Shown one piece after another: positions 26,051 through 35,657 of a DNA stretch of 64,000 nucleotides. A model generated the notes under the pieces. It did no database searches, was not told the origin of the DNA, and worked only from the letters and a program-made list of their open reading frames with translations. The DNA is from Leptospira koniambonensis (GTDB taxonomy: Bacteria; Spirochaetota; Leptospiria; Leptospirales; Leptospiraceae): assembly GCF_004769555.1 (NCBI RefSeq), contig NZ_RQFY01000001.1, positions 620,001 through 684,000 on the forward strand. Direction: 5' to 3'. The translations under genes and the position numbers were made by a program. Positions within the stretch are counted from its first letter, which is position 1; every line of letters starts with the position of its first letter.

Positions 26051-28299
26051 ATTCTCATCCGAATACAAAGTACAGTAGATTTTTTGATTATATTCCGGAC
26101 GCTGGTTTAGGACGAAAGCTGAACTTTACAGTCCGAGTGTTAGCAGCTTCGGCTTATCGTTTTGTCAAAGACGAATGCCTTATCAAGGCTTCCGGTATTT
26201 CTTATACCACAATCGTTTCCCTGATCCCAATGCTTGTTGTGGCTCTTTCACTTTTGACAATCACTTCCGGATTGGACAATCGTAAAGAAGAAATATTCGA
26301 TAAAATTAATGCGTTTTTCTTAGTTAGCAATATCAATTTAGATATCAATCCTTACTTAGATACTCTAGGAGAATTGATTGATGCTGCCAGGCAGATCGGA
26401 GCGATCGGTTTTATCCTTTTAGTCTTTTCTGCAACTACCGTACTAAGATCTTTAGAAAACTCTTTTAACTCCATCTGGAGAATAGAAGAGAAAAGATCTG
26501 TTCTGCAAGAATTCGTATTTTACTTTTTTGTTCTTTCTATAGGACCTTTACTTCTTGTTATCGGAGACAATCTTGCCAAAAAAGTGACCGATGTATTTCG
26601 CCCTCCTCATTATCTGAGTATGGACAAAGATCTAGAAAATCATATTTGGATTTCAGGAGAGAATGGAACACTATTCCGAATGGATTCCGGCTTAAAACAG
26701 GATTATTATCTAGACGAGAAGGACATTGATCTCAAAAATATTCGATGCCTTGATTCTTTCGGGGTTCGTGTAGACTTTTGCGAAAAACCAGACATCTCCA
26801 AAGAAAATTTTGTTAGAGTTTCCATCAAGGACGGAAAAGTATATGCACTTTCCGAAAAAGGACTATTTCTTTCTAAACCAGTGGATGGCTCTGTATGGAA
26901 TGCAATCTATTTCGATAATTCTAATTTTAAAGATTTTGAATATATTAACGAAGGTAATTTTTACCTAATATTCTCCAACGGAGAAGTCCTACACTTTTTT
27001 GCCCAAGGAAGAAGTTATAAACCAGTATTCACAAACGTTCTGAAAATCAGAGCAAATCGTGTTTATTTTCCGGAACCATATCTAGGATACATCGTAGATG
27101 AGGACGGAAATGTTTGGAAAAGTGAAGACGGTGGTTATACCTGGAACGCAACTAAGATCACTGGCCATGGTTTAAAAGATATTCATCGGATCAGACCGGG
27201 AGAATTTTTTGTAACAGGAGAAAGAGGTTCCGTTTTCAAAACAGAAGATGGTGGTTATTCCTGGAAAAACCTCAGTCATAAAAGATATACATTCACTAAA
27301 GTTTGGTCCATAGAAAACGAAGAATCGGCCGACATTTTCCTTTTGGATGCTCTTGGAAATATTTTAGTCTCCATAGATGGTGGAGAACATTGGAATACAT
27401 TTTATATTCCTGCCAAAGGAAAAGTATTCGCTTCAGGCTTACTAGACAGAAGTGAAAACGGAAGATTCAGATTATTGAATATTGGAGAATATAGAAAGAT
27501 CAGTCTTTCAGAATATAAGGATGTTAAGTACGAAACAATCATCCTGCAGGGGGGAGAGTCAGTATTCTCACCTTATAATATTCTAAAATTCTTCTTCCCA
27601 TTGATAGGCATCTGGCTTTTCTTCTTAGCCTTATTCACTTTGATCCCTAATACAAAAGTCCCTATTAGAGCATCTTCCTGGGGAGCAGGCTTTACAAGTG
27701 TGATCTTTTTGATCTTCCTGTATGGATTCCAAGTTTATATTACCTCCTTCTCCGAAACCACAATGATAGTGTATAAGGCACTCGCTTCCATACCTATCTT
27801 CTTGATTGGAGTATATTCATTATCACTCATCGTTCTATTCGGTGCAGAAGTGACTGCATGTGTGCAATACCCAGAAAGATATTACGCGCCTTTCCAATTG
27901 ATAGAAGAGCATCATACTTCTTTCAGTTATGAATTTAGAAAACTGATCGGAGTTTTGAAAGCAGTCTACTCTGTACAAAAAGAAAGTAAAATTGCTCCTC
28001 GCAGTGGAGACCTTGCAATCAAATCTGGCCTGCACGCAGAAGAGATCCCAAGATTAACTAAAACATTATCCGCAGCAGGATTACTTGTAGAAACAAATGA
28101 AGGTGGAGCCTGGCTGCCTGTGGTCTCTGGAGAAGATTTAACTCTCGGAGATTTTTACCGCAGGATACCAGAACCGCTCCTAAAAGAAGATCCGTCTTTC
28201 CATGTATATCCTGATAAGGTCAGAGAAAAAATGGATAAGGCAGAAACTTCTCTCCAGAAAGATTTGGATGCGATCAGTTTTAGAGATCTGATCGATTGA
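26047..28299 (+). CDS. YihY/BrkB-like membrane protein with inserted beta-propeller-like domain
   Basis: This 750-residue protein is about twice the usual length of the YihY family (280-430). Residues 30-180 hold TM1-TM3 with the family pattern KASGISYTTIVSLIPM; TM4 onward resumes at about 512. Between them, residues 185-505 form an insertion with three Asp-box motifs, SEDGGYTW (359-366), TEDGGYSW (399-406) and SIDGGEHW (442-449), as in YCF48/BNR propellers. By inside-positive topology the insert should face the periplasm. A winged-helix-like cytosolic tail (about 640-750) follows. It is the last gene of the ATP-grasp/methyltransferase operon. The function is unknown; YihY proteins are often miscalled ribonuclease BN. 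Confidence 0.85.
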   Translation: MNSHPNTKYSRFFDYIPDAGLGRKLNFTVRVLAASAYRFVKDECLIKASGISYTTIVSLIPMLVVALSLLTITSGLDNRKEEIFDKINAFFLVSNINLDINPYLDTLGELIDAARQIGAIGFILLVFSATTVLRSLENSFNSIWRIEEKRSVLQEFVFYFFVLSIGPLLLVIGDNLAKKVTDVFRPPHYLSMDKDLENHIWISGENGTLFRMDSGLKQDYYLDEKDIDLKNIRCLDSFGVRVDFCEKPDISKENFVRVSIKDGKVYALSEKGLFLSKPVDGSVWNAIYFDNSNFKDFEYINEGNFYLIFSNGEVLHFFAQGRSYKPVFTNVLKIRANRVYFPEPYLGYIVDEDGNVWKSEDGGYTWNATKITGHGLKDIHRIRPGEFFVTGERGSVFKTEDGGYSWKNLSHKRYTFTKVWSIENEESADIFLLDALGNILVSIDGGEHWNTFYIPAKGKVFASGLLDRSENGRFRLLNIGEYRKISLSEYKDVKYETIILQGGESVFSPYNILKFFFPLIGIWLFFLALFTLIPNTKVPIRASSWGAGFTSVIFLIFLYGFQVYITSFSETTMIVYKALASIPIFLIGVYSLSLIVLFGAEVTACVQYPERYYAPFQLIEEHHTSFSYEFRKLIGVLKAVYSVQKESKIAPRSGDLAIKSGLHAEEIPRLTKTLSAAGLLVETNEGGAWLPVVSGEDLTLGDFYRRIPEPLLKEDPSFHVYPDKVREKMDKAETSLQKDLDAISFRDLID

Positions 28300-28338
28300 G
28301 GCGAGCCATATTAAAAAATTATAAACTTAAGAAATTTC

Positions 28339-29289
28339 TCAAGGAAGAGAAAATACTATGTTAGGTCTTCCTTCCTTGGGAACCGCGATCCTTACTCGCA
28401 TCCCATCTTTGGAATCTACACGAACACTTCCCCTAACCTGCAGCACCAAACTTTCGACCAATTTCATTCCGATCCCTTCTGTCTGATTAGCTGCATCTTC
28501 TATTCCTTTTCCGGAATCTGAAACTAGTAATATTAGATTTTTATCATCCTGTTCCAATCGAACTGAAATTTCACCATTTTCTCCTTCACAAAATGCATGT
28601 TTTAAGGAATTTGTAACTAGCTCATTTAGGATTAATCCTAAGGGCATTGCAGTATCCGGATCCAATTTGATATTTTTATCTATTTCAATATTAACTGATA
28701 TTTTTCCAGAGGTATTCTTATAAGTATTTTCCAAATTTTGGATCACAGGATCTAAAATTGAATCGGCACCTATCTGCAAAAGATTATTAGAATCATAAAT
28801 AATCTGATGGATCTTAGCAATAGATTGGATCCTATTTTGTGCGATCCTCAGAGCTTCCGAAATATTTTCATCTTCCTTATTCGCTCTTTGCATAGAAAGA
28901 AGACTCGAAACTATCTGTAGATTATTATTCACCCTGTGATGGATCTCAGTAAGTAAGAATGCTTTTTCCCTCAGCTCATTTTGTATTCTTTTTTGGTCCT
29001 TCTCTCTTTTCGCCTGTTCTCTATGCATGGAATCCACATATAAAAAGATGAGAAGAAACATCACAAAAAGATCTCGAGCAAATCCCTCATAATCATCCAA
29101 AATATCACTGATGCCTGAATGTTCTAAAAAATTGGAAACACATACAAAAAATCCGGTAGAAAGAGCAGCTGCAGCAAATATCCCAGGCCCAAACTTTACA
29201 CGATTTTTCATTATACTTTTGATCAATAGAGTTAAAGAGATCGCATATAATAGAAAAGTCACGAGGCTCATGGAAGATATAACATTCAT
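28339..29289 (-). CDS. Membrane sensor histidine kinase (HisKA_2 type)
   Basis: This 316-residue protein has two or three N-terminal membrane segments (residues 1-85), a short linker, then a HisKA_2 dimerisation helix with phosphoacceptor His117/118 (EIHHRVNNNLQIV). A HATPase domain follows (about 200-300), with N-box NELVTNSLKHAF and G-boxes DSGKGI and GIGMKLVESL. It would phosphorylate an unidentified response regulator; none lies beside it. The 89-aa membrane protein gene directly upstream ends 1 nt before its ATG (TGA-A-ATG), so the two are translationally coupled and may form a sensing pair. Confidence 0.9.
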   Translation of the reverse strand: MNVISSMSLVTFLLYAISLTLLIKSIMKNRVKFGPGIFAAAALSTGFFVCVSNFLEHSGISDILDDYEGFARDLFVMFLLIFLYVDSMHREQAKREKDQKRIQNELREKAFLLTEIHHRVNNNLQIVSSLLSMQRANKEDENISEALRIAQNRIQSIAKIHQIIYDSNNLLQIGADSILDPVIQNLENTYKNTSGKISVNIEIDKNIKLDPDTAMPLGLILNELVTNSLKHAFCEGENGEISVRLEQDDKNLILLVSDSGKGIEDAANQTEGIGMKLVESLVLQVRGSVRVDSKDGMRVRIAVPKEGRPNIVFSLP

Positions 29290-29290
29290 T

Positions 29291-29560
29291 TCAGACTTCC
29301 TGCCGTTTTAAGAAATAAACGTTTATACCGAATAAAAAGAATACTCCGGACAATAAGAAAGTGAAATGTTCTAGAAAATTCAAGAAGACCGGCCAGAAAA
29401 AACCTTCCAGGACAGTAAAAAGACTACTAAACCAGACGCAAAGGAATCCAATAAATAGATATTTATATTTTGGTATGAGTCCGATCCGATAAAGAGCGAC
29501 TATCGCAATCAAACCTATGGAGTCGAAAATCAGATTTAGAATTTCGCTGATTTGTATCAT
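29291..29560 (-). CDS. Small membrane protein coupled to the histidine kinase
   Basis: This 89-residue protein is almost all hydrophobic, with three predicted membrane helices. It ends 1 nt before the kinase start, so translation is coupled. Its role is unknown; it could modify kinase sensing. A palindromic operator-like site lies upstream at 29629. Confidence 0.6.
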   Translation of the reverse strand: MIQISEILNLIFDSIGLIAIVALYRIGLIPKYKYLFIGFLCVWFSSLFTVLEGFFWPVFLNFLEHFTFLLSGVFFLFGINVYFLKRQEV

Positions 29561-29628
29561 GCAAACCGGAAGTAATTTATAGAAGAAACGAGCGAAATGT
29601 CAATTCTGTTTCTCCTACAAATCTAAAA

Positions 29629-29640
29629 CAGACCGGTCTG
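29629..29640. promoter_or_regulatory. CAGACCGGTCTG palindrome, TetR-type operator
   Basis: This perfect 12-bp palindrome lies in the short gap upstream of the membrane protein/kinase pair and downstream of the FAH gene. Its half-site (CAGAC) is shared with the TetR site at 51928. The nearest TetR regulators are not adjacent, so the binder is unidentified. Confidence 0.5.
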
Positions 29641-29683
29641 CGTTAAGAATAGAAAGGGGATACTTAAAAAAAATTGATCTGAC

Positions 29684-30634
29684 TTACGATCCTTGGACCA
29701 CCTTTAAAAATTGGTCTCCTAGATCAATCCTACGATCCGCAGTTCGAATAGTAGAATGGATCATATCCCCAGGTTGTAAATACTGAGATCTTTTACTTTG
29801 CCCTTTTACGAACAGCTCCCATTTTTTTCTTTCGGAAAGAAGGCCAGCGATCTTTTGTAATATCTTTCCCGGAGCTCTAAGAGCACATCCAGAAGGAGTA
29901 CCTGTCAACAAAACGTCACCAGGAGATATATTACAAAAACTAGATAATTCAGTAATAGTCTCCTCCGGTTTAAATACTAGATTAGAAATAGTATCATGCT
30001 GTCTGACTCTATCGTTCACAAGCAAAGTTAATTCCAAACTATTCAATATTTCAAAATCTCCCGGCTCCAAAACTGCTAAGACTGGCCCTGCTGGCAAAAA
30101 AGTACGATAAGATTTTCCTTTATACCACTGCAATTGAGGAAGTTGTATATCTCTTGCGGATACATCGTTCGCCATAAAGATAGCAGCAACATATTCTGAT
30201 ATATTTTTAGAATTTACTTCTGTATAAGATTCGATTGATTTTCCAAAAACAAGGCCTAGCTCGATCTCATAATCCAGAAGTTTAACATGTTTAGGCCGGA
30301 TCACCTCTCCTAGGGGAGAAGTTAAAGATGCATCTGATTTAGTGAAAAATAGATTATAACTCTTATCATCTGGATCAAGCCCAGATTCTATCAAATGTTG
30401 TCTATAATTCGCACCTTGGCAAATGATCTGACAAGGCGAAGAAATCGGAGAAAGTAATATTATATCCGAAAGATTATAACTCTTGGATCCAGGATTAGTG
30501 CTGTCCGTCCTAGCGAATTCCAAAAATTTGCGGGTATCTAAGTCCCCTAACCCGAGAGGATATACCTTACCCTCTGTAACTTTTGCCCAATCTATCTGTT
30601 TATTTTTTTGAAAACGTATATAATTTTTTGCCAT
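29684..30634 (-). CDS. Fumarylacetoacetate hydrolase family protein
   Basis: This 316-residue protein has the FAH C-terminal fold: [14 protein letters not shown] (metal-binding acidic residues), [24 protein letters not shown] and the [12 protein letters not shown]-terminal motif. Family members hydrolyse C-C bonds or isomerise ring-cleavage products of aromatic compounds. Following a flavin hydroxylase and an extradiol dioxygenase on the same strand (16 nt after the dioxygenase), it probably acts on the ring-fission product. The exact reaction, hydrolase, isomerase or hydratase, cannot be distinguished from the sequence. Confidence 0.9.
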   Translation of the reverse strand: MAKNYIRFQKNKQIDWAKVTEGKVYPLGLGDLDTRKFLEFARTDSTNPGSKSYNLSDIILLSPISSPCQIICQGANYRQHLIESGLDPDDKSYNLFFTKSDASLTSPLGEVIRPKHVKLLDYEIELGLVFGKSIESYTEVNSKNISEYVAAIFMANDVSARDIQLPQLQWYKGKSYRTFLPAGPVLAVLEPGDFEILNSLELTLLVNDRVRQHDTISNLVFKPEETITELSSFCNISPGDVLLTGTPSGCALRAPGKILQKIAGLLSERKKWELFVKGQSKRSQYLQPGDMIHSTIRTADRRIDLGDQFLKVVQGS

Positions 30635-30650
30635 AGTATATTCCTTTTTC

Positions 30651-31760
30651 TCAATATTTGATCCAACTTCTGGGAGATAGTTCCGCTACCTTCTTTAATT
30701 CAATCAGCTTTCGTAGCTCAATTTTCCTTCCTGAAAATATCCCTTTTATAAGCTGGATCAATTTATCTAAAGAAAGTTCCGTATCTAAAAAATCCTCAGG
30801 CATATCTTGTCCCCATTGGTACAGACTCTCTCTACTGATAGGATGAAAGCCTACGGGAACAGTATCATCAAATTTATCTCCATCAGTATAATGTTCCACG
30901 AGCATCCCGCTTGGATCTCTCTGATAATCGAATATCTGGCTTCCTAAAATATGCCTTCCAATTCCCCAAGCAGACTTCCATCCTCTTTTCAAAAGCCATT
31001 CCCTTCCCTTAGCAACCTCATCCAAATCTTCCAATTCGAAAGCACAATGTTCCAATCTATCGTCTATTCCAGAGGCAATTACTATAGTATGATGATCTGT
31101 GAGTTTTTCTCCCAAATCACATCTTAAAAAAGCGATCACAGGTTCCTTGGATCCTGGAAGTATTTGTATATCGGATGGGATCATTCCAAATACATCACAA
31201 TACCACTGTGCATTCTTTAAGAACTCCTGTTTTAAGAAAACTGCATGTCCTAAGCGATTTACTTTAGCTGGTCCTATATCATATGGTTGGGGCGTATTTT
31301 TGCGTAAGATCTTTCCATCACTATTCCAATTTTTAGACCTTCCATCCTTCTTTTTTTCTTCCAAGGAAGAAGGGAGTAATACTACATCTACTGGAAGACC
31401 AGAAGGATCTTTAATCGTTACCGCTGGAAAATGATCCCTTCCGAATCTTCCTTGAGGCCAGACCTCGGCTCCATCCATCTGTTTTAACCTTTCAAATTCT
31501 TCAGCAGAAGATATATAGAATCCGAATCCGAGTAAAAAGTCCCTGTCGGCCTTTTCCAAAGACCAACAGGGAAGATTGGAGCTAAAGCCATGAAACAAAA
31601 TCCTGTCCTTAGACAATTCAAAAAGAGAAAGCCCAAAATCCTTATAGTATTCGCCAGCCAATTCCAGATTTTTTCTTCCTAATCGAACATAAGCGATATC
31701 TCTCGCCTTACTGATAGGATACTTCGATCTCCTAGGACATTCGGAAGGTAATTTATTCAT
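30651..31760 (-). CDS. Extradiol (VOC-fold) dioxygenase
   Basis: About 369 residues, starting at ATG 31760, which has AGGAAG upstream and overlaps the monooxygenase stop by 8 nt; an upstream ATG at 31787 also exists but is less natural. There are two vicinal-oxygen-chelate modules (about 20-140 and 170-330). The metal triad appears to be His in LGHAVF, His in EHCAFELED and Glu in VEHYTDGD, as in 2,3-dihydroxybiphenyl- and catechol-2,3-dioxygenases. It would open an aromatic diol next to the hydroxyls (meta cleavage). The flavin hydroxylase upstream would make the diol and the FAH protein downstream would process the product. Confidence 0.85.
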   Translation of the reverse strand: MNKLPSECPRRSKYPISKARDIAYVRLGRKNLELAGEYYKDFGLSLFELSKDRILFHGFSSNLPCWSLEKADRDFLLGFGFYISSAEEFERLKQMDGAEVWPQGRFGRDHFPAVTIKDPSGLPVDVVLLPSSLEEKKKDGRSKNWNSDGKILRKNTPQPYDIGPAKVNRLGHAVFLKQEFLKNAQWYCDVFGMIPSDIQILPGSKEPVIAFLRCDLGEKLTDHHTIVIASGIDDRLEHCAFELEDLDEVAKGREWLLKRGWKSAWGIGRHILGSQIFDYQRDPSGMLVEHYTDGDKFDDTVPVGFHPISRESLYQWGQDMPEDFLDTELSLDKLIQLIKGIFSGRKIELRKLIELKKVAELSPRSWIKY

Positions 31761-33351
31761 GGCACTTCCTTTGGTAGATTTCTGCAAATCTCAAAATTGT
31801 ATCATCTAGTTCCTTTCCATAAAAGACTGCGGCCACAATCTTATCCGGACGAACAATCGCGAATCGATCCGCGCCACCGAAAAATTTCAAAAAAGAAGAA
31901 GTAACATCTTCAGCTGAATTAGAAATAATCTCAGAAACCTGCTGTTGATTCGAAATATATAATATTCTTCCTCCCATTTTTTTCCAAATTTCAATATTAG
32001 ATCGGCTTAAGTTACGGGAAGGATCTGCTCCATAACCAACAAGACAGAGATTTGAGCCTAATAAAGAATCTGATAATTCCCAATTCCCTTCTTTTAATCG
32101 GAGAGGAGCTTGTGGGAAAATGGATCCTGGAGAAAGTGAAGATTTTTTTAAAGTATTCGTCTTTAAGAATAGACCTTTACCGAACGAATTATCCGGTTTT
32201 AATCTCAGATCCGATAAATAAGGACGAGCAGGAGTAAAAGACAGGAATATCATCAAAAAATCCCTAAAAAAAGCAGCGATCCTACTTCTAGTCATAATGA
32301 TCGATCCCAAAAACACAGCCAAACGTATCATCTTTTTTGCATGTGGTTTTCTCTCTAGGTTATAGCTCGAAAGTATATCCCTAGAAGCTTCTTTACGTAA
32401 AACGGATGCAATTTTCCAGGCAAGATTGAAAGAGTCTCTCATGCCACTTACTAATCCTTGTCCAGCGAATGGAGGAGTTAAATGAGCAGCATCTCCCAGT
32501 AAGAATACTCTTCCCTTTCCCATACATTCTGCTGTCTTAGCTTGGAATCTATAAACGGCCTTTCTTTGTACCTTCATGGAAGAAAGTTCTCCCCAAGGAC
32601 GAATGAGTTCCGCGACCTTTTCGGACTTTTCCATTTCTTCCCTGGTTTCTCCTTCCTTAAGAAGAAACTCCCAACGTTGTGATTTTCCTGGACCAGGAAC
32701 ATGTGCGATAGGCCTTTTAGGATCACAAATAAATTCGACCTTACTAAGAACGTTAGGCATATCTTCTACATCTAAGATCAGCCAATCTTCTTTGTAAGCA
32801 GAACCTTTCAGTTTCCATCCTTGTTTTTCACGGATAGGACTATGAGCGCCGTCACACCCTAATAGAAAACCTGTCGAAATTTTATAAGTAGTTCCGTTAC
32901 ATTTTACTTTTAAGATAATTTCCGAATCCGACTCAACATGAGTTAAATATGTACACTCTGACCAAAGCCTTACATGATCGAATCTTTCGAGACCCTTTCT
33001 TAAAAGTCTCTCCAAGTCCGGTTGATAAATTGAAACCAAACGAGGATGTCCGTCCATAGATCCCATCGAATTAATCTTAGCTAATGTTCCTACGTAAGGA
33101 GAGATCATTTCGACCCAGGAGATAGAAGGCATAATTTTAGAAGCTTCTTCTCCTAGCCCGGAAGCTTGGAGAATTCTCAAGGCATCTTGGTCCAAGGAAA
33201 TGGCTCTCGGAATTTCCAAAATTCCTGGATTCTGATCTATAATTAGGACTGGAATTCCTTCCCGTCCCAATAGGTTCGCAGTCAGAAGTCCTACCGGACC
33301 CGCGCCTACGATCAAAACGTTCGGTTTCTCCAACTCCTCGATCCTATCCAT
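31753..33351 (-). CDS. FAD-dependent aromatic hydroxylase (MhpA-like)
   Basis: This 532-residue protein has an N-terminal FAD Rossmann motif IVGAGPVGLLTANLLG, a GD motif LLGDAAHLTPPFAGQGL near residue 285, and a shortened C-terminal thioredoxin-like region, matching class A flavoprotein hydroxylases. The family adds oxygen to phenolic or phenylpropionate substrates using NAD(P)H and O2. It is the first gene of the three-gene cluster and is divergent from a TetR regulator. The operator-like palindromes at 33399-33444 probably control it. The actual substrate is unknown. Confidence 0.9.
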   Translation of the reverse strand: MDRIEELEKPNVLIVGAGPVGLLTANLLGREGIPVLIIDQNPGILEIPRAISLDQDALRILQASGLGEEASKIMPSISWVEMISPYVGTLAKINSMGSMDGHPRLVSIYQPDLERLLRKGLERFDHVRLWSECTYLTHVESDSEIILKVKCNGTTYKISTGFLLGCDGAHSPIREKQGWKLKGSAYKEDWLILDVEDMPNVLSKVEFICDPKRPIAHVPGPGKSQRWEFLLKEGETREEMEKSEKVAELIRPWGELSSMKVQRKAVYRFQAKTAECMGKGRVFLLGDAAHLTPPFAGQGLVSGMRDSFNLAWKIASVLRKEASRDILSSYNLERKPHAKKMIRLAVFLGSIIMTRSRIAAFFRDFLMIFLSFTPARPYLSDLRLKPDNSFGKGLFLKTNTLKKSSLSPGSIFPQAPLRLKEGNWELSDSLLGSNLCLVGYGADPSRNLSRSNIEIWKKMGGRILYISNQQQVSEIISNSAEDVTSSFLKFFGGADRFAIVRPDKIVAAVFYGKELDDTILRFAEIYQRKCHE

Positions 33352-33398
33352 AAAATGATATACTAATCAAAAATGATAAAAACGTCAATTAATTAAGA

Positions 33399-33444
33399 TC
33401 AAAAATAGATAAATCTTTCTATTTTTGATAAATCTATCAAAAAT
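33399..33444. promoter_or_regulatory. Overlapping palindromes between monooxygenase and TetR genes
   Basis: TCAAAAATAGA (33399-33409) pairs perfectly with TCTATTTTTGA (33418-33428), and ATTTTTGATA (33421-33430) pairs perfectly with TATCAAAAAT (33435-33444). The two share one arm, and the TTTTTGA core recurs further left near 33368. They sit in the 130-bp divergent gap, upstream of both genes, where a TetR dimer would repress both. Confidence 0.75.
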
Positions 33445-33482
33445 GTATTTGTGTCACATTACAAATAAGGGATTGATATCTT

Positions 33483-34115
33483 ATGAGTTCTCCCCCCAAA
33501 AAACTACTCCCGAAAAGAGAACGGACCAGGCTCCAGATCCTGAAAGCTGCCCTCAAACTATTCGCAAGAAAAGACGCAGGAGAAGCATCAATCTCAGATG
33601 TGATTGCAGAAGCTGAAATCGCAAACGGAACCTTTTATAATCATTTCAAAACCAAAGAAGAACTTTTAGAAGCTTCTTCCTTATCTTTAATAGAATCTTT
33701 AGCATCCGAAGTGGAAACTCTTATGGGAGATATGGATGACCCTGCAGAAAGAATGGCGCTTGCAGGGATCTATTTTTTCAAAAAAGCCAGGATGGATTCG
33801 AATTGGGCCTGGGCACTGATCCGGATCGCAGCTGTAGCGCCAAGAATGAGTGATATGCTTTTAAGTTATCCATTGAGAGATCTGCAAAGAGGCGTAACAT
33901 CAGGAAAATTCTCTATTGAATCTACTGAAACCGCACTAGGACTTTTTGTGGGTTCCCTACATTACGGGATCAGGAATATATTAGAAGGAAGAGCGAAAAA
34001 TAGATTACACGATAGAGAGATGATGACTCTTGTACTCAGAAGTTATGGAGTAAAGGCCGAGACTGCAAAAAAACTTGCTTCCAAAGGTTTCGAAAGGGCC
34101 TGGAAAGAAGACTAA
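33483..34115 (+). CDS. TetR family regulator of the aromatic cluster
   Basis: This 210-residue protein has the TetR N-terminal helix-turn-helix (about 12-58, RLQILKAALKLFARK; GTFYNHFKTKEELLEA) and a ligand-binding helical C-terminus. It is divergent from the hydroxylase-dioxygenase-FAH operon, with adjacent perfect inverted repeats in between, so it probably represses the operon and itself, with release by an aromatic ligand. The ligand is unknown. Confidence 0.9.
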   Translation: MSSPPKKLLPKRERTRLQILKAALKLFARKDAGEASISDVIAEAEIANGTFYNHFKTKEELLEASSLSLIESLASEVETLMGDMDDPAERMALAGIYFFKKARMDSNWAWALIRIAAVAPRMSDMLLSYPLRDLQRGVTSGKFSIESTETALGLFVGSLHYGIRNILEGRAKNRLHDREMMTLVLRSYGVKAETAKKLASKGFERAWKED

Positions 34116-34119
34116 CCTA

Positions 34120-34590
34120 TTAAATTTTAGAATCTAGCTTAGAGATCGGCGGAAGATTAGAAGATAGAGACTGATAGATCTGTTCCGCAAGTCCCAAAGA
34201 TGAATTCGCAGATAAATTCTTAGAATATTCGTCATAGAGCATATCTTCGAAAATTTCTTCCGCGTATCCACCGTCAATAAGCCCAGACTTATGAACTGTA
34301 GCCTTCATCTCTTTCAACATCATCTTAACAAACATGGATTCGAATTCACCGGAAGCATCGAATAACTTTTTGCGATATGGATCAGCAGAAATTTCCTCTT
34401 TAATATTATGAGGCATTCTCACTTCAGAAGAAGAAATTTTTCCAGATAGAGTATTATTAAACTCTTCTCTTAATTGATCAGGGAAACTTTGGCCAGGCTT
34501 TGCATTTTTTTCTTCACGCAAAAGTTTTTGGACTTCCGGTCTTTCAGTAAGATCCAATTTAGATCGATAGTCTTGTATTTTATCTATCAT
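34120..34590 (-). CDS. flgJ: Flagellar rod-binding protein FlgJ (N-terminal domain type)
   Basis: This 156-residue protein has the rod-binding domain (FESMFVKMMLKEM, ..AEEIFEDMLYDEYSKNL). It lacks the muramidase half found in Enterobacteria, as in spirochaetes generally, so a separate enzyme must open the cell wall for rod assembly. Its start shares one base with the flgI stop, and it is the last gene of the flgG-A-H-I-J operon. Confidence 0.85.
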   Translation of the reverse strand: MIDKIQDYRSKLDLTERPEVQKLLREEKNAKPGQSFPDQLREEFNNTLSGKISSSEVRMPHNIKEEISADPYRKKLFDASGEFESMFVKMMLKEMKATVHKSGLIDGGYAEEIFEDMLYDEYSKNLSANSSLGLAEQIYQSLSSNLPPISKLDSKI

Positions 34591-35657
34591 TATTGTATCT
34601 CCAGTTCTGCATGAAGAGCACCTGCTGACTTCAATGCTTCTAAAATTGCTATAATATCTTTTGTAGAAGCTCCTACTTTGTTCAATGCTTCCACCACATC
34701 AGAGACCTGAGTGGCCTCTTCTATTACGAAAGATTCTTTTGTAGGAGGTTTCTCTCCGCTCAGTCTCAAAGGTCTTCTGTTCTTATCTGCGACGGAAAGA
34801 CTTAAGCCAGATCTTGCAACTGCAACTTCATCAATCGTGATGTTTCCACCCATCACGATCACCCCAGATCTTTCATTGATCACTACTTTCGCTCTTGGAT
34901 TTGATTCTACAGTGATGTTTTCCAGATCAGAAAGAAGATTGAGTAAACCCGGAGACTTAGCAGAAAATCCAGCACCGACTTCAATCACGATCTCAGAAGG
35001 AGTTAACGCTTGAATAGATTCAGCTTTTAGTCCAAATTTTTCAGGGACAGTTTCTTTGATACGATTCACTACATTATTCATCAAAGAGAAGTCTTGGCTG
35101 TTCAATCGAATGACTACTCTTTGGTTAGAAAAGAAATCTTCTTTCAATTCAGTTTCTACAATTGCACCTGCGTGAACTATCCCTACTGTCTTTTTGGAAG
35201 CTCTTCCGAGTCCACCTGCGGTGTTTTCTTTTCCACCGAAAGAGATAACTCCACTTGCAACTGCATAAATTTTATCGTTCGCAGTTTTCAAAGGAGATTG
35301 AAGAAGAACTCCTCCTTCCAGAGACTTTGCATCTCCGATAGAAGAAACAGTCACGTCTAATCGATCACCTTTACGAGCGTAAGAAGGAATATTAGCAGTA
35401 ATTAATACGGATGCTATGTTCTTAGTTTGTTCTGGCTTTAGATTTGCATCCACTCCCAAGTTCTTGAGGTAATTTTTCATACTCTCAGTAGTCATTGGAG
35501 TTTTAGAATCTCCAGTACCAGGAAGACCAACTACGATCCCATAACCAGTGATCTGATTATCTCTAATCCCTTCTATCTTAGCTAAATCCTTTAAACGAAC
35601 TTCTGCGCTGGAAAGAGATAGGGAGAATATTATAAAAAGTAAAATTGCTCTTTTCAT
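34590..35657 (-). CDS. flgI: Flagellar P-ring protein FlgI
   Basis: This 355-residue protein has a signal peptide (1-18) and the FlgI signature (RLKDLAKIEGIRDNQ, GIVVGLPGTGD, VNERSGVIVMGG). FlgI builds the P-ring around the rod in the periplasm. It overlaps flgH by 4 nt and flgJ by 1 nt. In spirochaetes the filament stays in the periplasm, so the ring has no outer-membrane crossing to support. Confidence 0.93.
   Translation of the reverse strand: MKRAILLFIIFSLSLSSAEVRLKDLAKIEGIRDNQITGYGIVVGLPGTGDSKTPMTTESMKNYLKNLGVDANLKPEQTKNIASVLITANIPSYARKGDRLDVTVSSIGDAKSLEGGVLLQSPLKTANDKIYAVASGVISFGGKENTAGGLGRASKKTVGIVHAGAIVETELKEDFFSNQRVVIRLNSQDFSLMNNVVNRIKETVPEKFGLKAESIQALTPSEIVIEVGAGFSAKSPGLLNLLSDLENITVESNPRAKVVINERSGVIVMGGNITIDEVAVARSGLSLSVADKNRRPLRLSGEKPPTKESFVIEEATQVSDVVEALNKVGASTKDIIAILEALKSAGALHAELEIQ

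Noticed and set aside
31761..31787. Start of the extradiol dioxygenase at 31787
   Set aside because: ATG 31760 has AGGAAG at a good distance and overlaps the monooxygenase stop; 31787 would lie deeper inside that gene.
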